Assembly (NCBI GenBank): GCA_947856675.1
Contig: CANUCM010000191.1
Coordinates: forward strand, 1 to 5,361
Source of the DNA: an uncultured Clostridia bacterium
GTDB taxonomy: Bacteria; Bacillota; Clostridia; Oscillospirales; Butyricicoccaceae
Direction of reading: 5' to 3'
DNA length: 5,361 nt
The notes beneath the pieces were generated by a model, which was given only the letters and a program-made list of their open reading frames with translations, was not told where the DNA came from and did not search any database. Shown one piece after another: positions 1 to 4,547 of the stretch (positions are counted from its first letter, which is position 1; the number at the start of each line of letters is the position of its first letter). The translations under genes and the position numbers were made by a program.

Positions 1-265
1 AGTCGCCCAGAAATACCACAACATCGGGGGTCTGCGCGTTGATTTCTTCCACCAGCTCCCGCAAATCCTGCGTGTCCTTCTCGTTTCCGAGGTGCACATC
101 ACTGAATACCGCAATGCGCACTTTTTTGGCAAGGCCCGCATTGTCAATGCGCAGCGTTTCCACACTCAGCCGCACCGGCTCTATGTACCGCGCGTAGCAA
201 TATACCCCGCCGGCCAGCACAAGAAGCACCGCGGCACAGAGCAGCAGCCTGCGAAAAATCTTCAT
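1..265 (-). CDS. Membrane-anchored metallophosphoesterase (YkuE/YaeI-like), 5' part only
   Basis: The first 88 codons are visible and the gene runs off the left edge. The protein starts MKIFRR, followed by a hydrophobic stretch at about residues 7-24 that should be a signal anchor or uncleaved signal peptide, so the catalytic part probably lies outside the membrane. Then come IAVFSDVHLG (residues 51-60), with metal-ligand candidates D56 and H58, and VVVFLGD ending at D88. These are the first two blocks (DxH and GD) of the calcineurin-like metallophosphoesterase fold. A single N-terminal membrane segment before DxH resembles the YkuE/YaeI group, some of which act on UDP- or lipid-linked phosphates; the substrate here cannot be told. 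The ATG at 265 overlaps the mrnC stop as ATGA, and AGGAGG at 273-278 lies 7 nt upstream, so translation is probably coupled to mrnC. The GNHD/GHxH blocks lie outside the window. Family assignment is fairly sure, function is not. Confidence 0.85.
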   Translation of the reverse strand, partial: MKIFRRLLLCAAVLLVLAGGVYCYARYIEPVRLSVETLRIDNAGLAKKVRIAVFSDVHLGNEKDTQDLRELVEEINAQTPDVVVFLGD

Positions 266-669
266 TCCGCTTCCTCCTGCGCGCGCACGACGGCCTCCCA
301 CAGCTGCAGGATTCTTTCCGCCTGCCCCGACAAATAGAGCATGCCAAACAACGCCTCCAGCCCCGTTGCGCGGGAATATTCCGCAAGTGTGGCCCGTGCC
401 GGCGCCGTTTTGGGCTTTGCATTGCGCCCTCTGCGGTAAACATCGGCTTCTTCCGGCGTCAGCATGGGCAAAATGGCTTCCGCCGCCCGGGCCTGCGCCG
501 GCGCCGAAACCATGCGCACCGTCGCCCGGTGCATATTGTCCACCCGGCTCTCGCCCTGCACGGCTGCGTGCGTGCGGGCCAGCAGTTCAAATACCCCGTC
601 GCCGACATGTGCCAGCGTCAGCGTCGACAGCTGCGCGAGCCGCGATCGATCCAGCTCTTCCGTCAACAA
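262..669 (-). CDS. mrnC: Mini-ribonuclease III (MrnC)
   Basis: This is a stand-alone RNase III catalytic domain of 135 aa with no double-stranded RNA-binding domain, the usual size of Mini-III. In Bacillus subtilis this dimeric cytoplasmic enzyme matures 23S rRNA ends. Visible signatures are LTLAHVGDGVFELLAR (residues 17-32) with the metal-binding Asp D24, MHRATVRMVSAPAQA (46-60), the family hallmark RRGRNAK (79-85), and ATGLEALFGMLYL (101-113) with catalytic Glu E105. The D24 and E105 positions match the two acidic clusters of the family. The start is doubtful. TTG at 669 gives the expected N-terminal length, but the strong AAGGAGG at 684-690 lies 14 nt away. An ATG at 682-680 is nearly touching that site but is out of frame (see findings). 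In many Firmicutes mrnC follows cysS; here it is first in its unit and overlaps a metallophosphoesterase gene by 4 nt. Confidence 0.93.
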   Translation of the reverse strand: MLTEELDRSRLAQLSTLTLAHVGDGVFELLARTHAAVQGESRVDNMHRATVRMVSAPAQARAAEAILPMLTPEEADVYRRGRNAKPKTAPARATLAEYSRATGLEALFGMLYLSGQAERILQLWEAVVRAQEEAE

Positions 670-683
670 CCGCGTGCTGCATT

Positions 684-690
684 CCTCCTT
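684..690 (-). promoter_or_regulatory. Shine-Dalgarno site upstream of mrnC, oddly spaced
   Basis: AAGGAGG on the minus strand is the only strong ribosome binding site before mrnC. It lies 14 nt from the in-frame TTG at 669, which is too far. It lies only 1 nt from an out-of-frame ATG at 682-680, which is too close. No in-frame start codon falls at the usual 5-9 nt spacing. Confidence 0.6.
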
Positions 691-707
691 TTGCGCATAG
701 TAAAATC

Positions 708-716
708 ATTTTAGCA
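708..716 (-). promoter_or_regulatory. Extended -10 promoter element for mrnC
   Basis: The minus strand reads TGCTAAAAT, an extended -10 element (TG, one base, then TAAAAT). No good -35 sits 16-18 bp upstream, which is common for extended -10 promoters. The predicted transcript start is near 701, giving a leader of about 30 nt before the mrnC start. Confidence 0.45.
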
Positions 717-719
717 CAA

Positions 720-752
720 TTTGCAGAAAATTAACAGCTTTTTCTGTGCAAA
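720..752. promoter_or_regulatory. Imperfect dyad between the divergent mrnC and trxA promoters, possible operator
   Basis: TTTGCA at 720-725 pairs with TGCAAA at 747-752. After a 2-nt bulge (745-746), GAAAA at 726-730 pairs with TTTTC at 740-744. The dyad fills the space between the mrnC -10 (708-713) and the trxA -10 (758-763), covering where both -35 regions would be. It could be a repressor or activator site that serves both genes. It matches no operator consensus I know, and an AT-rich chance dyad is possible. Confidence 0.35.
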
Positions 753-757
753 TGGAA

Positions 758-763
758 TATAAT
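758..763 (+). promoter_or_regulatory. TATAAT -10 box upstream of trxA
   Basis: This is a perfect TATAAT, 68 nt before the trxA start codon. At 17-bp spacing the -35 position (735-740) reads CAGCTT, which is poor. TTAACA at 731-736 looks better but would need a 21-bp spacer. The promoter may be weak or need an activator, perhaps through the dyad at 720-752. Confidence 0.45.
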
Positions 764-830
764 ACATTTATGAGATATTTTTCGCTGGCCTACGCATACT
801 ACATACAGTCTTGAGAAAGGATGATTTTTC

Positions 831-1139
831 ATGGCCGTTGAACACATCAGCCAAAGCAACTTTGACGAAACCGTCGCAAGCGCCGAAGTGGTCCTGGTCG
901 ACTTTTTTGCCACCTGGTGCAACCCCTGCAAAATGCTGGCTCCCGTTTTGGACGACATCGCCGCTTCTCTTCCCGAAAACCGCAAAATTGTCAAGATTGA
1001 CATTGACGAAAACATGGAAGCCGCACGCAAATACGGTGTTATGAGCATCCCCACCCTTATCCTCTTTAAAAACGGACAGGTTGCTCAGCGCCTGGTCGGC
1101 GTCCGCCCCGAAGACGAACTGCGCGAGCTTCTTAAATAA
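831..1139 (+). CDS. trxA: Thioredoxin with a CNPC active site
   Basis: This is a 102-residue single-domain thioredoxin, a normal length, cytoplasmic, with no signal peptide. Visible features are VLVDFFATWC (residues 21-30) with the conserved buried Asp D24, the redox motif W29-C30-N31-P32-C33-K34, IDIDE (56-60), and the cis-proline in SIPTLILF (72-79, P74). The C-terminal GVRPEDELRELL helix is also typical. It should reduce disulfides of ribonucleotide reductase, peroxiredoxins and similar partners after reduction by thioredoxin reductase. No trxB is in the window. The oddity is Asn in place of the canonical Gly between the cysteines (CNPC, not CGPC), a position known to tune redox potential. 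AGAAAGG at 814-820 lies 10 nt before the ATG. The gene is monocistronic: its own -10 lies upstream and a strong terminator 22 nt downstream. Confidence 0.95.
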   Translation: MAVEHISQSNFDETVASAEVVLVDFFATWCNPCKMLAPVLDDIAASLPENRKIVKIDIDENMEAARKYGVMSIPTLILFKNGQVAQRLVGVRPEDELRELLK

Positions 1140-1161
1140 GCTGCCTGCTGTTCGCATGCAA

Positions 1162-1195
1162 AAAGCGCTGCAAAAGAAATCTTTTGCAGCGCTTT
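1162..1195. terminator. Bidirectional intrinsic terminator between trxA and hisS
   Basis: This is a perfect 15-bp stem (1162-1176 with 1181-1195) and a 4-nt AAAT loop. On the plus strand the right arm ends CTTT followed by GTTTA. On the minus strand the arm runs into CTTTTT before GCATGC. It lies 22 nt after the trxA stop and 9 nt after the hisS stop, so it serves both convergent genes. Confidence 0.9.
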
Positions 1196-1204
1196 GTTTA
1201 TCTG

Positions 1205-2443
1205 TCAGGGCCGGACAAACGGAGCCGGGCTGTCATCCCGCCCGAAAATCATGCGGTTGTCAAAGCCCTCCTCCTGCAAAGCGTCCAGCTGCCGCCCCAT
1301 TTTTTTCGCTTTGGCTATCACGGTCACCTCGCACCCGGTCTCGCGCAGAGATTCGGCACACCGCAGCACCTCGATAAAATCATCCGCGGCGCGATCGTAT
1401 AAAAGCGCCGTGCGCAGCTTCTGCTTGGGCGGCTGATATCCGGCTTCGGTCAGGATTTGCAGAATGCGCTCAAAACCAATGGAAAAGCCCACAGCCGGCA
1501 CATCCTCGCCCGACAGCCTGCCCACCATCTTGTCATACCGGCCGCCGCCGGCAATGGACCCCGAAAACTTGTCCGAGGCAATTTCAAACACCATGCCGGT
1601 ATAATAGCCCATGCCGCGCACGAGGCTCCGGTCGTATTCCACCCGGTACGCGCCCGCCGCCAGCTCACGGCTGCGCTGTACGACGGTCCGGAGGTTTTCG
1701 GCCGCTTCCCGGTCGCCGCATTCCGGCACGCCCTCGCCGCACGCCGAGCTGCAGAAGCGTTCCACCGTTTCGGGGCAGAAGCCCTTTTCCAAAAGCTCGC
1801 TGCGCACACCCTCAAGCCCCACTTTGTCGAGCTTGTCAAACGTGATGCACACCGACGGCACGCTCTGCTCATCAAATCCGGCGGCGAGGATCATCCCCGT
1901 CAGAATGCGCCGGTCGTTGACGCGTACGGTAAACCCTTCAAAACCCAGCCGGCGCAGCGCTTTGGCCGTGACGTAAATCAGCTCGGTTTCCGCGTCGCAC
2001 GACTCGTCGCCCAAAATGTCAATGTCGCACTGGTAAAACTCACGCATACGGCCCTTCTGCGGGCGCTCGGCACGGTACACCTTGTCAATTTGAATCACTT
2101 TAAACGGCTCGCGCAGCTTGGCGCGGTTGTTTGCAAAATAGCGCGAAAGCGGAAGCGTTAAGTCATACCGCAGCCCCATGTCCACAAGATCGTTTTCCTT
2201 CAGGTTGTCCCGTGAAAGATCCAGCTTCTGGCCGCGCTTGAGGATTTTGAATATCAGGTTCAGGTTTTCGCCGCCGTCGCTTTTGTCCAGCAGCTCGATG
2301 TTTTCAAGCGCCGGCGTCGCGATGCGCGTAAAGCCGCATTCGCGGTACGTGTCCAGAATCACGCCCTGCACATAATCGCGCAGCAGCACTTCCTGATACA
2401 AAAAATCACGGGTTCCCCGTACGGGGTTTACATTGACAGCCAT
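1205..2443 (-). CDS. hisS: Histidyl-tRNA synthetase, eukaryote-like lineage, short C-terminus
   Basis: This class II aminoacyl-tRNA synthetase charges tRNA-His in the cytoplasm (412 aa). It begins VNPVRGTRDF. The remaining landmarks are LRYDLTLPLSRY (residues 91-102), motif 2 YRAERPQKGRMREFYQCD (123-140), the histidine-specific loop LVRGMGYYTG (274-283; most family members have Asp at 279), GGGRYDKMV (299-307) and motif 3 AVGFSIGFER (317-326). VNDRRILTGM (175-184) and DKLDKVGLEGV (203-213) resemble eukaryotic cytosolic HisRS rather than the B. subtilis type. The C-terminal anticodon-binding domain is present but stops soon after IFGRDD, about 20 residues early. The catalytic signatures and lack of his genes nearby argue against HisZ. 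ATG at 2443 is chosen because AGGAGG (2452-2457) lies 8 nt upstream; a longer frame to 2473 lacks such a site. It follows the MATE gene by 13 nt in one operon. Confidence 0.94.
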   Translation of the reverse strand: MAVNVNPVRGTRDFLYQEVLLRDYVQGVILDTYRECGFTRIATPALENIELLDKSDGGENLNLIFKILKRGQKLDLSRDNLKENDLVDMGLRYDLTLPLSRYFANNRAKLREPFKVIQIDKVYRAERPQKGRMREFYQCDIDILGDESCDAETELIYVTAKALRRLGFEGFTVRVNDRRILTGMILAAGFDEQSVPSVCITFDKLDKVGLEGVRSELLEKGFCPETVERFCSSACGEGVPECGDREAAENLRTVVQRSRELAAGAYRVEYDRSLVRGMGYYTGMVFEIASDKFSGSIAGGGRYDKMVGRLSGEDVPAVGFSIGFERILQILTEAGYQPPKQKLRTALLYDRAADDFIEVLRCAESLRETGCEVTVIAKAKKMGRQLDALQEEGFDNRMIFGRDDSPAPFVRP

Positions 2444-2451
2444 CAGGCCTT

Positions 2452-2458
2452 CCTCCTC
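2452..2458 (-). promoter_or_regulatory. Shine-Dalgarno site fixing the hisS start, overlapping the MATE stop
   Basis: GAGGAGG on the minus strand begins inside the TGA stop (2457-2459) of the upstream transporter gene and lies 8 nt before the hisS ATG at 2443. This fixes the shorter hisS start. It also means ribosomes ending on the transporter pass directly over the hisS initiation site, so coupling is likely. Confidence 0.8.
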
Positions 2459-3836
2459 ACTTCTGAAACGCATTGTCGCCCGGCAGGGTCAGCCGGCGTA
2501 TCCAGAGCCTGCTTCTGAACCTGCGGACGCACAGCAGTATTTTCACCATATCCTCCGCCACAAACATGGAGAGCACCAGCATCTGAAACGGAACGTGCAC
2601 CACAAGCCCCAGCACGGCCACCACGGGCACCCCGCACAAAAATACGGTAATCATATCATAATAAAACCCGGTGCGCGTATCGCCGCCCGCCCGGAATGAG
2701 CCCACGATGGCAATATAGGGGATTTGCCGGACAGGCATCCAGCAGGCATAAATCAAAAGCAGGTCGGACGCGACTTTGCGCGCGCCTTCGGTCTCGACGG
2801 GCAAAAGCCCCAAAATGGGGTTGCGCACCAAAATCAGCGCAAGACCGACAATGGCCGCCACGACAGGCGTTGCCGCCATAAAACGCTTGGCGGTGTGGTA
2901 TGCCTCGTCCACCTCGCCTTCGCCCACGGACTTGCCCACCATAATGGCGCAGGCATGGCACATGCCCACAAAAAACACAAACACCAGCTGCTCCACGGAA
3001 TTATACATGGTATAGCCGGCATAATTTTCCGCGCCCTGACGCGCCAGCACCATGATGTAGACGTTGGTACCCACGGCCCACAGCGCCTCGTTGCCGATAA
3101 CAGGCAGGGCCACGGCAAAATACCGGCGCACAAAATCGCGGCCGAAATCCATCAGCTCGCGCAGCGGCGCGATAATGATGCCCCGCTTGTGCCGTGCCAG
3201 CAAAAACAAAAGCACCGAGCCCAGCGCCGTCGACAGCACCGTCGCCAGCGCGGCCCCCTGCACGCCCATGGCCGGCAGGCCAAGCTTTCCGTAAATCAGG
3301 AGGTAATTGAGCGCCGTGTTGGCCGCAACCGATACGCCCGAGCACAAAAGCGGCGTCACAACGTCCTCCGTCGAACGCAGCGCGGCGCCGGCCAGCATGT
3401 TGAACGAAAGAAATACCGCGCCGAAGCACGCCGTGCGCAGATACTCCACCGCCGCGGAAATCACCTCAGCCTCCGGCGTAAACAGCCGGATCATCGGCCG
3501 CGCAAACAGCAGGGCGCCGACGTTGTACACCACGGCGGCCGCCAGTGCGCACAAAACCGCCAGGCCAAACGTGCGATGGATGTTCTTTTTGTCCCGCGCG
3601 CCCCAGTACTGCGAAATCAGCGCCGAGCTGCCCGAGCAGAAGCCAAACAAAAACAGGTTGAGAAAGAATGTCCAGCGCCCCGCAACGCCCACTGCAGCCG
3701 TCGCCGCGTTCCCCAACCCGACCACCATGGCGGTATCAATCAGGGCCGCGCACGAAGTCAGCATATTCTGCAGCGAAATCGGCAGCGCCAGCCGGAGCAT
3801 TCTGCGGACAAAGCCGGTCTGCTGTATCTCTTTCAA
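2457..3836 (-). CDS. MATE-family efflux transporter
   Basis: This is an integral membrane exporter of 459 aa from the TTG start, a usual MATE length, with about 12 hydrophobic segments in two pseudo-repeats. Family features are LALPISLQNML in the first helix, the following ALIDTAMVVGLG, GSSALISQYWGARD before the first cytoplasmic loop, and in the second half ALPVIGNEALWAVG and SFRAGGDTRTGFYYD. MATE proteins export cationic drugs or metabolites by sodium or proton antiport; the substrate cannot be predicted here. The start is chosen as TTG at 3836 because AAGGGAGG (3844-3851) lies 7 nt upstream. An in-frame ATG at 3857 would add 7 residues, but its only SD-like bases sit inside a hairpin. A longer frame to 3929 overlaps the promoters. 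The gene is first in an operon with hisS and is preceded by two good promoters. Confidence 0.93.
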   Translation of the reverse strand: MKEIQQTGFVRRMLRLALPISLQNMLTSCAALIDTAMVVGLGNAATAAVGVAGRWTFFLNLFLFGFCSGSSALISQYWGARDKKNIHRTFGLAVLCALAAAVVYNVGALLFARPMIRLFTPEAEVISAAVEYLRTACFGAVFLSFNMLAGAALRSTEDVVTPLLCSGVSVAANTALNYLLIYGKLGLPAMGVQGAALATVLSTALGSVLLFLLARHKRGIIIAPLRELMDFGRDFVRRYFAVALPVIGNEALWAVGTNVYIMVLARQGAENYAGYTMYNSVEQLVFVFFVGMCHACAIMVGKSVGEGEVDEAYHTAKRFMAATPVVAAIVGLALILVRNPILGLLPVETEGARKVASDLLLIYACWMPVRQIPYIAIVGSFRAGGDTRTGFYYDMITVFLCGVPVVAVLGLVVHVPFQMLVLSMFVAEDMVKILLCVRRFRSRLWIRRLTLPGDNAFQK

Positions 3837-3843
3837 AAAAGCG

Positions 3844-3851
3844 CCTCCCTT
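3844..3851 (-). promoter_or_regulatory. Shine-Dalgarno site supporting the TTG start of the MATE gene
   Basis: AAGGGAGG on the minus strand is spaced 7 nt from TTG at 3836. It lies downstream of the alternative ATG at 3857, so it can serve only the TTG. This is the best start evidence in the leader. Confidence 0.6.
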
Positions 3852-3861
3852 GCTCATCCAG

Positions 3862-3876
3862 GCCCGCCGTGCGGGC
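3862..3876 (-). other. GC hairpin in the MATE-hisS leader
   Basis: A perfect 6-bp stem, GCCCGC with GCGGGC, closes a 3-nt loop (ACG on the minus strand). It starts about 2 nt after the predicted start of the P2 transcript and ends 4 nt before the alternative ATG at 3857. It may stabilise the 5' end or hide that ATG. No U-tract follows, so it is not a terminator. Confidence 0.5.
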
Positions 3877-3885
3877 TTCCCGACT

Positions 3886-3914
3886 ATTATATCGGTTTGC
3901 GCCCCATCTGGCAA
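3886..3914 (-). promoter_or_regulatory. Promoter P2 of the MATE-hisS operon
   Basis: The minus strand reads TTGCCA (3914-3909), a 17-bp spacer, then TATAAT (3891-3886). The -10 is perfect and the -35 has one mismatch to TTGACA. Transcription should start near 3878, about 42 nt before the TTG start codon. Confidence 0.75.
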
Positions 3915-3955
3915 GCATCTTTCACGCAAAGGCGCGGCACGCAGAATACCCGCTC

Positions 3956-3984
3956 ATTTTATCACAGTAATGCAGTAATGTCAA
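3956..3984 (-). promoter_or_regulatory. Promoter P1 of the MATE-hisS operon, with a tandem repeat in its spacer
   Basis: The minus strand reads TTGACA (3984-3979), a 17-bp spacer, then TAAAAT (3961-3956): a consensus -35 and a one-mismatch -10. Transcription should start near 3949, giving a leader of about 113 nt that contains P2. The 8-bp unit CATTACTG occurs twice in direct tandem (3965-3980), from the end of the -35 through most of the spacer. Confidence 0.8.
3965..3980. repeat. Two-copy 8-bp tandem repeat (CAGTAATG) inside promoter P1
   Basis: The plus strand reads CAGTAATG at 3965-3972 and again at 3973-3980, identical and adjacent. It lies in the P1 spacer and includes the last two bases of the -35. 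Loss or gain of one unit would move the spacer from 17 to 9 or 25 bp. It could also be a direct-repeat site for a regulator. Confidence 0.7.
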
Positions 3985-4108
3985 AATCTCTTTGTTTCTG
4001 ACACGCCGCAGCCTTCCTGCTGCCCGGGCAGCACCGCGCTGTTTGCCGCCTGCCTTCCGGCGGCTATGGGCGCTTTTCCGGGCCGTACCCCCAACCGGCC
4101 TGACGCGC
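3985..4108. other. Gene-free, GC-rich hairpin-rich spacer
   Basis: I find no credible gene here. The segment holds a 14-bp palindrome GCTGCCCGGGCAGC (4019-4032), an inverted pair GCCGCC/GGCGGC (4045-4050 with 4059-4064, 8-nt loop) and a third pair GGCCG/CGGCC (4081-4085 with 4096-4100). No promoter with both boxes points into it and it fits no RNA family I recognise. It lies between the DUF2508 terminator and promoter P1, so it may be remains of older sequence or a small RNA; neither can be shown. Confidence 0.3.
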
Positions 4109-4137
4109 AAAAAAGCCGCCCCGCGGGCGGCTTTTTT
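4109..4137. terminator. Intrinsic terminator downstream of the DUF2508 gene
   Basis: This is a perfect 13-bp stem: AAAAAAGCCGCCC at 4109-4121 pairs with GGGCGGCTTTTTT at 4125-4137, with a 3-nt loop. On the minus strand it begins 3 nt after the stop codon and ends in six T, so it ends the DUF2508 transcript. It also has six T on the plus strand and could block readthrough from the left. Confidence 0.9.
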
Positions 4138-4140
4138 GTT

Positions 4141-4386
4141 TCAGCGCACGATATGGAAGTTGCACACGTTTTGCTCCCGCAAAATACTCAGAAGGTGCGA
4201 ATATTTCTGCTGCAGCGCGTTGATCTCAAACACCACGGCAGAAATCAGGTCGGAATCGGTCACCTGCTCAAAAACGTCCCGCGCGTGATCCAGCTCCAGC
4301 TTGACGGCGTAATACTCCTCCAGCAGCTGCTTATGCTCCTCACTCTGCTCTTTTCCCTTTTTCTTTGTCAGTCCGGCCAACGGCAT
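4141..4386 (-). CDS. DUF2508 (YaaL-like) small protein
   Basis: This is an 81-residue cytoplasmic protein of unknown function. After a lysine-rich N-terminus (about residues 7-19) it has a helical stretch, LLEEYYAVKLELDHARDVFE (21-40), then VTDSDLISAVVFEINALQQKYSHLL (42-66). An acidic VTDSDLI turn followed by a helix ending in YxxLL is the pattern I recall for DUF2508/YaaL. The last residues, NVCNFHIVR, are less typical. In B. subtilis yaaL sits in the dnaX-yaaK-recR region; none of those genes are here. ATG at 4386 is chosen because GGGAGGTG (4393-4400) lies 6 nt upstream. The longer frame to 4473 has no ribosome site and a leader unlike the family. It is transcribed away from the topoisomerase gene and ends at its own terminator. 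No clear promoter is visible. Confidence 0.8.
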   Translation of the reverse strand: MPLAGLTKKKGKEQSEEHKQLLEEYYAVKLELDHARDVFEQVTDSDLISAVVFEINALQQKYSHLLSILREQNVCNFHIVR

Positions 4387-4392
4387 TGAGGG

Positions 4393-4400
4393 CACCTCCC
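4393..4400 (-). promoter_or_regulatory. Shine-Dalgarno site fixing the DUF2508 start
   Basis: GGGAGGTG on the minus strand is nearly fully complementary to the 16S rRNA 3' end and is spaced 6 nt from the ATG at 4386. It decides for this start over the ATG at 4473. Confidence 0.8.
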
Positions 4401-4473
4401 GTATACAAATCTGAAGTAAGTTTTCCCCCTTTTTCCAAAGCTTATGCGCGGCGCGCTTTTGCCATGCATTCAT

Positions 4474-4502
4474 TTGACACCGGAGGGAATATTGGGTATT
4501 AT
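4474..4502 (+). promoter_or_regulatory. Promoter of the topoisomerase B subunit gene
   Basis: TTGACA (4474-4479), a 17-bp spacer and TATTAT (4497-4502) make a near-consensus housekeeping promoter. The predicted start near 4509 leaves a leader of about 39 nt, ending in GGGAGG (4537-4542), 5 nt before the ATG. Confidence 0.8.
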
Positions 4503-4547
4503 TAAGTGTAACGCTATTTTTCAGGATATACGATTTGGGAGGATATC

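Noticed and set aside
768..1157. Open frames on the minus strand opposite trxA
   Set aside because: The plus strand encodes a complete thioredoxin with correct start, ribosome site and terminator. The antisense frames show nothing of their own.
1457..2161. A 234-codon open frame on the plus strand opposite hisS
   Set aside because: It has no recognisable motifs, and hisS on the other strand carries all class II synthetase signatures.
1205..2443. HisZ (ATP phosphoribosyltransferase regulatory subunit) instead of HisRS
   Set aside because: Motif 2, the RGxxYYTG histidine loop and the anticodon-binding domain are present, and no histidine biosynthesis genes are adjacent.
3837..3949. T-box riboswitch in the MATE-hisS leader
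   Set aside because: I looked for the conserved T-box core (AGGGTGGNACCGCG) and for a terminator with a U-run before the start codon. Neither is present, and the leader from P1 is only about 113 nt.
2724..4001. A 425-codon open frame on the plus strand opposite the MATE gene
   Set aside because: It is rich in His, Arg and Gln without any domain pattern and mirrors a clear membrane transporter on the other strand. GC-rich third positions leave antisense frames open.
3922..4110. A 62-codon minus-strand frame upstream of the MATE gene
   Set aside because: It runs through promoter P1 and the hairpin-rich spacer, is mostly Arg/Ala from GC-rich sequence, and has no ribosome site.
4387..4473. N-terminal extension of the DUF2508 protein to ATG 4473
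   Set aside because: There is no ribosome binding site there, the extra residues do not resemble the family, and GGGAGGTG is correctly placed before ATG 4386.
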